Shown piece after piece: positions 17,012-25,526 of a DNA stretch of 64,000 nucleotides. A program made the translations under genes and the position numbers. Source of the DNA: Pigmentiphaga humi (lineage in GTDB: Bacteria > Pseudomonadota > Gammaproteobacteria > Burkholderiales > Burkholderiaceae_B); the NCBI RefSeq assembly GCF_900606115.1, contig NZ_UWPJ01000039.1, positions 1 to 64,000 on the forward strand, written 5' to 3'. Position 1 is the stretch's first letter, and each line of letters opens with the position of its first letter. The notes under the pieces are model-generated. The model had not been told where the DNA came from and searched no databases. It saw only the letters and a list, made by a program, of their open reading frames with translations.

Positions 17012-17995
17012 TCAATCGCGCACCACGCAGCGGAACCCGATGTGGCTGGTGGCCGTGTCGAGGGTCTGGCCCTGGCGCGCGGCGGGGCGGTAGCGCAGGC
17101 AATAATTCGGCGCGCACAGGTGGGAGCCGCCCTTGACCACGTGCCGGACCGAGGGATCGTCGCGTTGCGGGATGCAGCATGATTTCGGGGCATCGGCGCC
17201 AGGCGGCGCGCCGAAGGGGGTGGCGGTCCATTCCCAGACGTTGCCGGCCACGTCGTACAAGCCATAGCCGTTGGGCGGATAGCTCTTCACCGGCGAGGTC
17301 CGCTCGTAGCCGTCTTCCAGCGTGTTCTGCCAGGGAAACTGTCCCTGCCAGGTGTTGGCCATGGTCTGTCCGCCGGGCATGAATTCGTCGCCCCAGGGAT
17401 ACACGGCGCCGTCCAGCCCGCCGCACGCGGCGAACTCCCATTCGGGCTCGGTGGGCAGGGCCTTGCCGGCCCATGCCGCGTACGCGCGGGCGTCTTCGTA
17501 CGACACCTGCACCACGGGATGCTCGTCCAGGCCGTCCAGATCGCTGTCCGGCCCCAGCGGGTGGCGCCAGCACGCGCCCAGCACATAGGCCCACCAGTTG
17601 CGAAAGTCGCGCAATCCGACCGGTTTGCCGGGGTTGACGAAAACCAGCGCGCCGGGCGCCAGCAGCGCCGGATCGGCGTCCGGGTAGAGCCGCGGATCGG
17701 GCTGCCGTTCGGCCGTGGTCACATAGCCGGTGGCGGCGACGAAGGCGCGGAACTCGGCATTGGTGACCGGATAGCGGTCGATCCGGAAGCCCAGGACCGA
17801 GACGCGGCGCGCAGGCCGCTCTTCGCGGTAGTGCGCATCGGAACCCATGGTGAAGGTGCCGCCGGGCACGCGGACCAGGCGGGACGGATGGGCGGGGTCG
17901 GGCGCGCTGCCGGCGGGGGCCGCGGGGCGGGGCCCGCGGCCCCCGCAGCAGCAGCCGGCCGAGGAGGCGCGCGCCCCGGCGTCGAGAGGGGCCAT
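17012..17995 (-). CDS. Formylglycine-generating enzyme (SUMF1 family)
   Basis: A 327-residue FGE domain that oxidises the CxPxR cysteine of a sulfatase to formylglycine. The FGE hallmarks are present: VPGGTFTMGSD near residue 43, GYGLYDVAGNVWEWT, and KGGSHLCAPNYCLRYR containing the copper-binding catalytic pair C294 and C299 with the family spacing. The closing SHIGFRCV is typical. A cysteine-rich start (SAGCCCGG, about residues 12-19) is seen in related proteins. The target is surely the sulfatase gene that ends four bases upstream. No signal peptide: it modifies the sulfatase in the cytosol. Confidence 0.93.
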   Translation of the reverse strand: MAPLDAGARASSAGCCCGGRGPRPAAPAGSAPDPAHPSRLVRVPGGTFTMGSDAHYREERPARRVSVLGFRIDRYPVTNAEFRAFVAATGYVTTAERQPDPRLYPDADPALLAPGALVFVNPGKPVGLRDFRNWWAYVLGACWRHPLGPDSDLDGLDEHPVVQVSYEDARAYAAWAGKALPTEPEWEFAACGGLDGAVYPWGDEFMPGGQTMANTWQGQFPWQNTLEDGYERTSPVKSYPPNGYGLYDVAGNVWEWTATPFGAPPGADAPKSCCIPQRDDPSVRHVVKGGSHLCAPNYCLRYRPAARQGQTLDTATSHIGFRCVVRD

Positions 17996-17999
17996 GGCG

Positions 18000-19367
18000 T
18001 CACGCCGCCTTGGACACGCGCGGCACGAAGTCGAGCGGCGAGCCGGGCGGGATGAGCTCTTCGCGCTTGACGCTTTCCTCGAATTCGCGGACTACGCGGT
18101 GGGCATGCTGCATCACCCACCAGCGCACGTAGCGCTGGTTGACGGCCTCGCGCTCTTTCGGGTCTTCCTGCAGATGCGTGATGCGCGCGAAGCCCAGTGG
18201 CAGTTCGGGATCGTGGAAATGCTGCTGGCGTTTGAAATTGATCTTGAAGTCTTTCCACTTGACCGCGTGCAACTCGTCCTTGAGCCAGACCATGCATGCT
18301 TCCCGATTGGACGTGTCCTGGCGGCCGAGGAAGAACTCGCGCTGGTCGAGGCCGTCGATGATGCGGTCCTTGGGCGTTTCGCAGCCGGCGAAGCCGAGCA
18401 GGGTGGTGAACATATCGGTGACGTGCACCATCTCGTTGCTTTCCGCGCCGGCGGGGATGCGGCCGGGCCAGCGCGCCAGCAGCGGCGTGCGGATGCCGCC
18501 TTCGGCCGAGCTGAAATACGAGCCGTCGAAGAATCCGCCCGTGCCGCGGCCGGCCAGGTGGTCTTCGGCGCCGTTGTCGCCGCACAGGACCACGATGGTG
18601 TCGTCGGCGATGCCCAGGCGATCCAGTTCGTCGAGCAGCACGCCGAAGTCGTGGTCCAGCATCAGCAGGCAATCGCCCCAATCGCCATTGGTGCTCTTGC
18701 CGACGAATTCATCGCGCGGCAGCATCGGGAAATGCATCAGCGAATGGTTGAAGTAGAGGAAGAACGGACTGTCTTCGGCCGCGCAGCGGCGCATGAAATC
18801 GATGCCGCGCTTCTGGTATTCCAGGTCGCAGGTCTTCTTGGTCTCCATCGTCAGCTGCTCCTCCGGCAGCGCCCGGGTGCCCTGGCCCTTCCTGCCTTCG
18901 TGCATGTAGGAATAGCCGTCGCGTTCGGCGACGTAGTGGGGGTCCTCCAGCCACATGCATTCGTCATAGGTGCGCAGTGGCCCGTACCATTCGTCGAAGC
19001 CGTGGTCGGTGGGAAAGCGCCCGTCTTCGGCGCCGATGTGCCACTTGCCCAGGCACGACGATTTGTAGCCCGCTTTTTCGAGGATCTCGGCGACGGTGGT
19101 CTCCCACGCGACCAGGCCGCCGCTGTTGCCGCCCAGCGCGATGGTGTGGTTGCCCGATCGGATGGGGTAGCGGCCCGTCATCAGCGCCGACCGGGTCGGC
19201 GTGCATTGGGGTTCCACCACGTAGTGCGTCAGCTTGAGGCCTTGTTTGCAGAAGTCGTCGATACGCTTGGTATCGGCGCCGCGCAGCTTGCCGCCGCCGT
19301 AGCATCCGAGTTCTCCCATGCCGAGGTTGTCGACGTGGAAGAAAAGAATGTTGGGTTGTTTCGCCAT
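18000..19367 (-). CDS. Cytosolic type-I sulfatase with CTPTR formylglycine motif
   Basis: A 455-residue arylsulfatase-type hydrolase of sulfate esters. The modification motif is C55-T-P-T-R followed by SALMTGR, the exact CxPxR-x4-TGR form acted on by FGE. Other active-site pieces: ILFFHVDNLG near residue 8, KWHIG (Lys, His) near residue 109, FNHSLMHFP and LCGDNGAE (metal Asp/Asn). There is no signal peptide, so sulfate esters must first be imported, presumably by the ABC transporter upstream. Translation starts at 19367; the frame stays open above it by chance. Natural substrate unknown. Confidence 0.92.
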   Translation of the reverse strand: MAKQPNILFFHVDNLGMGELGCYGGGKLRGADTKRIDDFCKQGLKLTHYVVEPQCTPTRSALMTGRYPIRSGNHTIALGGNSGGLVAWETTVAEILEKAGYKSSCLGKWHIGAEDGRFPTDHGFDEWYGPLRTYDECMWLEDPHYVAERDGYSYMHEGRKGQGTRALPEEQLTMETKKTCDLEYQKRGIDFMRRCAAEDSPFFLYFNHSLMHFPMLPRDEFVGKSTNGDWGDCLLMLDHDFGVLLDELDRLGIADDTIVVLCGDNGAEDHLAGRGTGGFFDGSYFSSAEGGIRTPLLARWPGRIPAGAESNEMVHVTDMFTTLLGFAGCETPKDRIIDGLDQREFFLGRQDTSNREACMVWLKDELHAVKWKDFKINFKRQQHFHDPELPLGFARITHLQEDPKEREAVNQRYVRWWVMQHAHRVVREFEESVKREELIPPGSPLDFVPRVSKAA

Positions 19368-19447
19368 TTCTTTACTCCAGGGGGTGAGCGGCGAACGGAT
19401 ATCCGCCGTGTCGAAAACAAGAAAGAGCCGGGCGTGCCCGGTTGCCG

Positions 19448-20308
19448 TCACAGCATGCGGCTGACGCCGTCGGGACCGACTTCCATGCCGAACCCGGCCA
19501 TGCCGCCAGGCCCCAGCTCGGCGCCCATGGCCGCCAGCGATTCCTCGCGGATGAGGGCTTTCAAGCGATGGACGAGGTCGGTGAACGCCTTGGTGCCGGT
19601 CATGGCCGCGTTGCGCGGACGCGGCAGGGGGACGTCGATCTCGGCCTTGATCCGGCCGGGCCGGGAGGTCATCACGTAGATGCGGTCGGAAAGGAAGACC
19701 GATTCCTCGATATCGTGCGTGATGAACAGGACCGAAATGCGGAACTGCTGCCACATATTGGTGAGGATCTCCTGCATGACCGCGCGGGTCTGCGTGTCCA
19801 GGGCGCCGAAGGGTTCATCCATGAGCAGGACCTGCGGACTGGTGGCGAGCGCGCGGACGATGCCGATGCGCTGCTTCATCCCGCCCGACAACTGGTCGGG
19901 GTAGTGATTCTCGAAAGCGAGCAGGCCGGCCAGCCCCAGCAGCGTGCGCGCGGAGGCGATGCGCTTGCTGGTGGGGACGCCCGCCATCCTCAGGCCGAAT
20001 TCGACGTTCTTGCGCACCGTCAGCCAGGGGAACAGCGAATACTGCTGGAAGACGACGCCGCGCTCGGCGCCGGGTTTCCTGATTTCTGCGCCGTCGAGCG
20101 TGGCCGTGCCGCGCGTGGGCCGGGCGAATCCGGCCACGATGCTCAGCAGCGTCGATTTGCCGCAGCCGGACGGGCCGATGAGCGAGACGAACTCGTTCGG
20201 GTTGACCGTGATGGAAACGTCCTTCAGCGCTTCGGTGCGCGCTTCCCCGGACCCGAACACCACCTCGATGTCGCGGCACTCGACCAGGCCTTTCCTGGGA
20301 TCGTTCAT
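19448..20308 (-). CDS. ABC transporter ATPase (SsuB/TauB type)
   Basis: A 286-residue nucleotide-binding subunit. Walker A GPSGCGKSTLLS near residue 43, Q-loop VVFQQYSLFPWLTV, signature LSGGMKQRIGIVRAL, Walker B VLLMDEPFGALD and the switch His in FITHDIEES. Members of this group energise uptake of sulfonates, taurine, nitrate or thiamin precursors. The ATG overlaps the permease stop (20305-20308). An extra Gly/Met-rich tail (GAELGPGGMAGFGMEVGPDG) follows the domain. Part of the sulfatase locus. Confidence 0.92.
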   Translation of the reverse strand: MNDPRKGLVECRDIEVVFGSGEARTEALKDVSITVNPNEFVSLIGPSGCGKSTLLSIVAGFARPTRGTATLDGAEIRKPGAERGVVFQQYSLFPWLTVRKNVEFGLRMAGVPTSKRIASARTLLGLAGLLAFENHYPDQLSGGMKQRIGIVRALATSPQVLLMDEPFGALDTQTRAVMQEILTNMWQQFRISVLFITHDIEESVFLSDRIYVMTSRPGRIKAEIDVPLPRPRNAAMTGTKAFTDLVHRLKALIREESLAAMGAELGPGGMAGFGMEVGPDGVSRML

Positions 20309-21210
20309 TTCTTCGCTCCGCTTGCGTAGGCCAGCCACGGCGTGGCCATGCGGCCCGCCAGGCGTATGGCGCCGCTGCAGCCCAGGCCCAGCACGCCGAT
20401 GGTGATCATGCCCAGCACGATGGCGGGGTAGTTCACGAGGGAGTAGGCTTCCCAGGTGTAGTAGCCGATGCCGAACTGGCCGGAGATCATCTCGGCCGCG
20501 ATCAGCGATACCCAGGCCACGCCCATGCCTATCGCCAGGCCCGTGAAAATGTGCGGCAGCACGCCGGGCAGGATCACGTGCCGGAACAGCTGCAGTTCGC
20601 CCGCTCCCAGGCAGCGGCCGGCGCGCAGCAGCACGCCGTCCAGGGAGCGCACGCCGTGCACCGTATCGAGCAGGATGGGAAAGAACGCGCCGAGAAAGGT
20701 GATGAACACGATGGAGGTTTCACTGGTGGGCCACAGCATGATGGACATGGGGACCCACGCGATGGCCGGTATCGGCCGCAGGACCTCCACCGCCGGCATG
20801 ACCAGTTCGCTGACGCGGCGGTAGCGTCCGACCATCAACCCCAGCCCGACACCCAGCGCGACGGCGATGCCGAAGCCGGCGAGTATCCGCCTGAGGCTGG
20901 TGAGAATGTGGGTCGAGAAGTTGCCCGACAGCCCGATGGTCGCGGCCTCCTGGAGCACCGCGTACGGCGTCGGCACGTTCTTGAAGCGGATGTAGAACTC
21001 GACCTGGTAGCGGGTGCCGAGATACCACAACAGGAACAGGCTGCCGATCGATGCCACGGCCAGGGCTGCGGCCACGCCGTGCTCGCGTACGAGGGCCCGG
21101 GCGGCGCCGGCCCATGCCCCGGGCTGGCGCGCTCGGTCGCGCTCGGCCGGCACGGCCAGGCGCTCCATCGCGGGCCGCTCCTGCAACAGGGATGTGGAGA
21201 GGCGGTCCAT
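20305..21210 (-). CDS. ABC transporter permease (SsuC/TauC type)
   Basis: A 301-residue inner-membrane permease with about six helices and the EAA-like loop of the family (RHVILPGVLPHIFTGLAIGMGVAWV). The N-terminal 40 residues are an extra charged cytosolic stretch. It forms the channel of the importer with the adjacent ATPase. Only two bases separate its ATG from the stop of the binding-protein gene, and its stop overlaps the ATPase start, which marks a tight operon. Confidence 0.9.
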   Translation of the reverse strand: MDRLSTSLLQERPAMERLAVPAERDRARQPGAWAGAARALVREHGVAAALAVASIGSLFLLWYLGTRYQVEFYIRFKNVPTPYAVLQEAATIGLSGNFSTHILTSLRRILAGFGIAVALGVGLGLMVGRYRRVSELVMPAVEVLRPIPAIAWVPMSIMLWPTSETSIVFITFLGAFFPILLDTVHGVRSLDGVLLRAGRCLGAGELQLFRHVILPGVLPHIFTGLAIGMGVAWVSLIAAEMISGQFGIGYYTWEAYSLVNYPAIVLGMITIGVLGLGCSGAIRLAGRMATPWLAYASGAKK

Positions 21211-21212
21211 GC

Positions 21213-22646
21213 TCAGCGCTCCGCGCTGCCTGCAGCGGCCAGCGCCTCGGCGTAGCCGGCGAGCTTGCCGCCGTTCTTGCCGGCATCGGCTTCGGCGTCG
21301 CGCTTGAGCAGGTAGGGGGTGATGCGCGGCTTCTTCGGATCGCCGCCCAGGGTATAGAAGGCCGCGTCGGCGAAGACCTTGATGCCGAGCGTGCGGTCGA
21401 CGAGATAGACGGCGTCGAGCTGCTTGCCCTCGGCGGTGAGCTGCTTCACGCCGGCCAGCGTGCAGGCGGCGGAGCTGAAGGGCAGGATGTCGCCGCCGCG
21501 CACCCATATCTGCCCGGATTCCTCCGGCCTGGAGACCGCCGTGCCGCATACCGGGTCCTTGCCCCGGACCACGTAGTTGGAGAAGGAGGCGAGCTGCGCG
21601 CCGTAGTCGAGACCCGACTCCTGGTAGGCGCTGCGCACGTAGCTGTCATTGACCCAGGCCGCGATATCCAGGTCCTTGATCATGTTGAGCTTCTTGAGGA
21701 CGCCGTAGTCGGCCTTGAGCGCTTCCACCCAGCGGGGCTTGATCGTCGGATCCAGCGTATGGATGCCGCCCGGGCCCAGGAATATGTAGGCCACTTCCTT
21801 GTCGATGCGGGTCCATGATGCGATCTTCTCGGCCGCCTCCTTGGGGTTCTTGCGCAGCCATTCATTGGCCTCCATCATGGCCTTGATGTAGGCCACGACG
21901 ATCTCCGGGTACTTTTCGCCGAAGTCCTTGCGGACCACCACGCCGTGGAAGGTGGGCTGCCCGGTTTCCGCGCCGTCGTAGATCTTGCGGGCGATGCCGC
22001 GGAAAGGCAGCAGCTCGGCGAAGGGCACGAAGTCGCCATGCGCGTCGATGCGCTTTTCCTGCAGGTTGGTGCTGCCGACCTCGGGCGATTGCGAGACCAG
22101 ATTCCAGAATGTGGCGGGCAGCCCCCTGCTTTGCAGGGCCTGCAGCATCATGCCGTGGGCGGCCGAGCCGAACGGCACGGACACGGTCTTGCCCTTCAGG
22201 TCGCCCAGTTCGTAGTACGGCGAATCTTTCGGCACGACGATGCCGTTGCCGCCGCCGACGGCGTTGTAGGCGATCACCGCGACCAGCTGCGTTTCATTGC
22301 CGGTGGCCTGGCCGGTCGCGCCGTTCACCAGCAGCGGATAGTCGCCCATCATGCCGATCTGGATGTTGTCGGCCATCATGCCGTTGGTGATGGGCGGACC
22401 GGACGTGGCGTTCTGCCAGCTGATGTTGTATTTGACGCCCGCGTACTTGCCGGTCTTGGGCAAGTGTTTTTCCAGCAGCCCCAGTTCCTTCAGGACGATG
22501 CCGCCGGTCACGGTGTTGGTCGTCGTGTTCTGGGTACCGATACCCAGAGCGATGGTGGTTTGTGCGCGCGGCGAGACCGTGAACGCGAGAGATGCCGACA
22601 GCAGGGCCAGGCCGGCGACCCGGGGCGCGAGAGAAGCGGTACGCAT
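21213..22646 (-). CDS. Periplasmic ABC substrate-binding protein fused to a NosL-like domain
   Basis: A 477-residue secreted protein, about 150 residues longer than usual SsuA/TauA proteins. A signal peptide (MRTASLAPRVAGLALLSASL, then AFTVSPRAQ) is followed by an SsuA-like binding domain (residues 30-345: KDSPYYELGDLKGKTVSVPFGSAAHGMM, RIDAHGDFVPFAELLPF). From about residue 360 the sequence resembles NosL, a copper-binding accessory protein: DPVCG with C367, an AAC with C395, AVYLVDRTLGIKVFADAAFYTLGG, and an ending of the type DAEADAGKNGGKLAGYAEAL. The NosL assignment is by eye and lacks the CGM methionine. The ligand could be a metal-associated or sulfur compound. Confidence 0.8.
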   Translation of the reverse strand: MRTASLAPRVAGLALLSASLAFTVSPRAQTTIALGIGTQNTTTNTVTGGIVLKELGLLEKHLPKTGKYAGVKYNISWQNATSGPPITNGMMADNIQIGMMGDYPLLVNGATGQATGNETQLVAVIAYNAVGGGNGIVVPKDSPYYELGDLKGKTVSVPFGSAAHGMMLQALQSRGLPATFWNLVSQSPEVGSTNLQEKRIDAHGDFVPFAELLPFRGIARKIYDGAETGQPTFHGVVVRKDFGEKYPEIVVAYIKAMMEANEWLRKNPKEAAEKIASWTRIDKEVAYIFLGPGGIHTLDPTIKPRWVEALKADYGVLKKLNMIKDLDIAAWVNDSYVRSAYQESGLDYGAQLASFSNYVVRGKDPVCGTAVSRPEESGQIWVRGGDILPFSSAACTLAGVKQLTAEGKQLDAVYLVDRTLGIKVFADAAFYTLGGDPKKPRITPYLLKRDAEADAGKNGGKLAGYAEALAAAGSAER

Positions 22647-22747
22647 AGAGAACTCTCCGAAAAGAGAATGGACAGAGGCTGTACTTCTTGCTGCTTGCCA
22701 TGGATGGCGCGCCGCGCCGCGAACGATGCGGCCGCTTTCCATGCTGG

Positions 22748-23542
22748 CTATTCAGCCGCCCGCGCGACGCGGACCTTGAACTGAAAGCCGTCTCCTCGGT
22801 AGTAGAGTTCTTCGTATTCGAGCGGATCGCCGCCGCGCGTATGGATGACCCGTTCAATGAACAGGATGGGCGATCCTTCGGCCACGCCCAGCTTGGCGGC
22901 GAGGTCTTCGGACGCCAGCATCGACGTCATCTGCAGGTCGGCATAGCCGAGCGGAATCTGGAAATCGTTTTCCAATATCGAGAACACGTCGCGGTTGGCC
23001 AGGTCGGCCTTGGCCAGCCGCACGCCGATCTGGGTAGGCAGATAGGAAACGTCCACTGAGATGGGCTCGCGGTTCAGGAAGCGCAGGCGGCGCAGTTCCG
23101 TGACCTTCGCGCCCTTGGGCAGGCCCAGCTTGTCCTTGACCTGCTGCGGCGGGCGCACCGCGCGCAGGGAAAGCACTTTGGAATGGGTCTCGTATCCCAT
23201 CTGCCGCATCGCGGTCCCGAAGCCTTGCAGGCTGCCCAGGTCCTGGAACGCGCGCGGCCGCGAAACGAAAGTGCCTTTGCCATGGATGCGGAAGATCAGG
23301 CCTTCGCTCTGCAGATTGCCCAGCGCCTGGCGCACCGTGATGCGGCTGACGTCGAAGGCGGCCATCAGGTCCGCCTCGGACGGCATCTGCTGGTTGGGCT
23401 GGTAAGTGCCTTCGAGAATGCGGCCGCGGAGGATCTCGGTGATCTGCGCATAGAGCGGCGTGTGGCTCTGGAGCCGGATCGGCTGCGCCGGGTCTTGCAA
23501 GGCAATGACGTTCAGGTCGGGACGGGGCAGGACGGTGGCCAT
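22748..23542 (-). CDS. GntR/HutC-type regulator with UTRA domain
   Basis: A 264-residue regulator: winged helix at residues 27-95 (LYAQITEILRGRILEGTYQPNQQMPSEADLM, FDVSRITVRQALGNLQSEGLIFRIHGKGTFV) and a UTRA ligand-binding domain to the end (HSKVLSLRAVRPPQQV, PILFIERVIHTRGGDPLEYEELYYRGDGFQF). It is the first gene of, and presumably regulates, the binding protein-permease-ATPase-sulfatase-FGE-SulP unit. The ATG at 23542 is chosen; the open frame goes to 23587. Ligand unknown, plausibly a sulfate ester. Confidence 0.88.
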   Translation of the reverse strand: MATVLPRPDLNVIALQDPAQPIRLQSHTPLYAQITEILRGRILEGTYQPNQQMPSEADLMAAFDVSRITVRQALGNLQSEGLIFRIHGKGTFVSRPRAFQDLGSLQGFGTAMRQMGYETHSKVLSLRAVRPPQQVKDKLGLPKGAKVTELRRLRFLNREPISVDVSYLPTQIGVRLAKADLANRDVFSILENDFQIPLGYADLQMTSMLASEDLAAKLGVAEGSPILFIERVIHTRGGDPLEYEELYYRGDGFQFKVRVARAAE

Positions 23543-23552
23543 GGCAGCTCGA

Positions 23553-23568
23553 TATGACTCGTTATGAC
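23553..23568. promoter_or_regulatory. Direct TATGAC repeats upstream of the GntR gene
   Basis: TATGAC occurs at 23553-23558 and again at 23563-23568, ten bases apart, one helical turn, just ahead of the GntR start codon. This could be an operator for that regulator or another. GntR/HutC proteins usually prefer inverted repeats, so the call is tentative. Confidence 0.25.
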
Positions 23569-23970
23569 AACGTGTTTCAATAAGCAAACCGCATGCCAGC
23601 GGCCCTTCTCCTGGGAAGAAGGGCTTGCGGGGACTGTGGACTGGCTGCGCGCGCCCCTATCGGGGTGCATCGCGCACTAGGGTGGCGCGGCTTCGGCGCC
23701 GGCCCGGTGCATGGGAGCGGGGATCTCGATCCGCCAACTCATTGAAGCCGGACGTTTCCCGAGCCGTGCGGCCGCAATGGCGCAGGCTGCGGGTGGGGCC
23801 GTTGCAGCCCGCATCGCGCAGGCGGCATAGTCCGGGAAGGATGTCGAGCCGTCGCCGGCATACTGGCGCAGCCCCGGTGGTTGTGAAGCAGCCGGGCAGA
23901 ACGCCCGGCTGCTTTAACGTTGCCGCCCGACTACTACATAGGCGGCAGGTCTAACCGTCAGCTCGCCGGC
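23569..23970. other. Gene-free spacer ending in a hairpin
   Basis: About 400 bases between the GntR gene and the KGG stress gene. No convincing frame on either strand. Apart from the hairpin at 23886-23914 nothing else could be recognised; the promoter of the GntR operon should lie at its left end. Confidence 0.4.
23886..23914 (-). terminator. Stem-loop downstream of the KGG gene
   Basis: AAGCAGCCGGGC at 23886-23897 pairs with GCCCGGCTGCTT at 23903-23914 around a five-base loop. It lies about 55 bases past the stop of the KGG gene (minus strand). The U-run after the stem is short, so termination may be partial or the hairpin may protect the mRNA end. Confidence 0.55.
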
Positions 23971-24297
23971 TTAACGGTTCTTGTGGCTTTGGCTGCCTGC
24001 ACGAGCATGTTGCTCGGAGGAGCCGCCGCGCGTACCGCCGCCTTGCTGCTGGCCGGCATTGTTCTGCTGTTGCTGTTGCTGTTCCTGCTGCTTTTGTTGT
24101 TGCTGTTGTTGCTGTTGCTGCTGCTGTTGTTGTTGCCCGCCATGGCTCTTCGAGCCCGCCTGCTTGGCTTCCTGCGAATTGAATTCATGGGCGGTGCCCG
24201 CGGCGTGTGCCGCGCGTCCGCCTTCCGCAGCGATGTTCCGTTGCTTTTCCGGGTCCATTGCTCCAAACCCGCGGTTCGAATTCTGGCTATTGGCCAT
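23971..24297 (-). CDS. KGG-repeat general stress protein with polyglutamine tract
   Basis: A 108-residue, very hydrophilic protein. Two copies of the KGG/con-10 type motif are at the start: RGFGAMDPEKQRNIAAEGG and RAAHAAGTAHEFNSQEAKQAGSK. The family is induced in stress or stationary phase and is thought to protect proteins or membranes. The rest is low-complexity: 14 consecutive Gln, then KQQE, then six more Gln, then Gly-rich. The Gln codons are a mix of CAG and CAA, so the repeat is not a perfect triplet run. The second of two adjacent ATGs (24297) is chosen because AGGAG is six bases ahead. Confidence 0.85.
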   Translation of the reverse strand: MANSQNSNRGFGAMDPEKQRNIAAEGGRAAHAAGTAHEFNSQEAKQAGSKSHGGQQQQQQQQQQQQQQKQQEQQQQQQNNAGQQQGGGTRGGSSEQHARAGSQSHKNR

Positions 24298-24481
24298 CAT
24301 GCTCTCCTTAAAGGTTCCACAATGCTGCGGCATGCAGCTGGGAGAGGTTTCGCAATTGGCGTGCCTGAGGGGCGCAAGGGCGAACCCGGAGCTCAGCAGG
24401 GGCGCGCGTTTACATTGGACGTGTACACGTTGCTCTGCCATTGCCGCGGAGAGCGGCATTATCGGCTACGATCCCGCCCAA

Positions 24482-24967
24482 ATGCGCATCCTCCCCATCC
24501 TCGTACTGCTCGCGGCAACCGTCCTGCCTACGCTGGCCCAGGCCCAAACCTGCACCGTCGCCAATGTCCACGACGGCGATACGATGCGCTTGCGTTGCCC
24601 TGGCCAACAGAAAACCATTCCGGTCCGCCTCGAGCGCATCGACGCGCCGGAACTGCGGCAAGCGGGCGGTATTGCCTCCCGCGACTTTCTGCGCGCGCTG
24701 TGCCCGATAGGCGGCCCGGTCACCTTGACCGTGTACGGCCGCGACCGTTACCGCCGCACGCTGGGTGATGTGGATTGCGGGAAGGGCAGTGCGCAGGAAG
24801 CGATGCTGCAGTCCGGCAATGCCTGGGTCTACATGCTCAAGTTCACCGCAGACCGCCGGTTGATGGCCATTCAGCGAGCGGCGCAGATCAAAAAAACGGG
24901 GCTATGGGCCCGGCCTGGGCCTCTGCCGCCTTGGGAATGGCGCAGGCGGCACGCAATAGGCGGCTGA
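24482..24967 (+). CDS. Secreted SNase-like nuclease
   Basis: A 161-residue thermonuclease-family (SNase) protein. The signal peptide is MRILPILVLLAATVLPTLAQA. The OB-fold then shows the catalytic set: ANVHDGDTMRL (metal Asp), RLERIDAPEL (Arg and Glu region) and YGRDRYRRTLGDV (second Arg), with SGNAWVYMLKF and AQIKKTGLW near the end. It should cleave nucleic acid in the periplasm or outside. Divergent from the KGG gene; the IS3 fragment lies just downstream. Confidence 0.88.
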   Translation: MRILPILVLLAATVLPTLAQAQTCTVANVHDGDTMRLRCPGQQKTIPVRLERIDAPELRQAGGIASRDFLRALCPIGGPVTLTVYGRDRYRRTLGDVDCGKGSAQEAMLQSGNAWVYMLKFTADRRLMAIQRAAQIKKTGLWARPGPLPPWEWRRRHAIGG

Positions 24968-24997
24968 TGGACAGGAAACCCTTTCCGAACTAACGCG

Positions 24998-25140
24998 ATG
25001 CAGCGGCCATCTGCCAATACATCCACTACTACAACCACGAACGCATCAAGCTCAAACTAAAAGCCCTGAGCCCGGTGCAGTACCGGACTCAGGCCTTGGC
25101 CGCCTAGCTTTTAACTGCCCAACTTCTGGGGGGCAGTTCA
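24998..25140 (+). mobile_element. 3' remnant of an IS3-family element
   Basis: A short piece of OrfB (integrase core) C-terminus reads [17 protein letters not shown] and [14 protein letters not shown] up to a TAG at 25105-25107. It is followed by a terminal-repeat-like end (TGCCCAACTTCTGGGGGGCAGTTCA, about 25116-25140). This is typical of IS150-like IS3 elements. The rest of the element is gone. It lies between the nuclease gene and tRNA-Cys. Confidence 0.75.
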
Positions 25141-25477
25141 CAGTGCGGGCCTTTTTTAGCGACTCGATGGAAATTCTCAACTACCTAGAAAGCGACCTGT
25201 TCCATGGGGCGCGGTTCGATGTCGGGCTTGTGGAGAACGATTGGGCCTTCACCTTGCCGATCTCGAAGGCGACCCAGACCAGTGGCATGCCCGGCGCGCG
25301 ATGGCGCGCGCAGATCGGGTGGGACGACAACGGGCTGAATGACGCAATTGCCCACGCTGGAAGAAGGCCTCTTGGCCCTTATCGCATCGTTTTGCGGAAA
25401 TGGTGGGATTTGCGGAAATCGCTCCGGTGCTGAACCGGACAGAAAATCCCCACACACCATCGCGCCGGACGGCCAAG
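25141..25477. other. Spacer between IS remnant and tRNA-Cys, with short repeats
   Basis: No frame on either strand resembles a known family; a 96-residue frame at 25143-25433 is unsupported. The 11-mer TTTGCGGAAAT occurs at 25391-25401 and 25409-25419. Position beside a tRNA and an IS fragment suggests debris of an earlier insertion, but no attachment repeat of the tRNA end could be found. Confidence 0.35.
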
Positions 25478-25509
25478 CAAAAAGCGCCGGACCTTGCGGA
25501 AACGGCGCT
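25478..25509 (-). terminator. Rho-independent terminator of tRNA-Cys
   Basis: On the minus strand AGCGCCG (25509-25503) pairs with CGGCGCT (25489-25483), closed by a loop of 13 bases, followed by TTTTTGCTT. It stands 18 bases beyond the tRNA 3' end and fits a simple intrinsic terminator. Confidence 0.7.
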
Positions 25510-25526
25510 ATTGCTGGGGAATTCTG

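Noticed and set aside
17847-19679. A 610-residue plus-strand frame
   Set aside because: Antisense shadow of the sulfatase gene, which has full catalytic motifs.
23981-24967. A 328-residue plus-strand protein with Cys/Leu runs
   Set aside because: The runs are the antisense of the polyglutamine tract; only the nuclease from 24482 is real.
25141-25477. A genomic island border at tRNA-Cys
   Set aside because: No repeat of the tRNA 3' end and no integrase gene are seen nearby.
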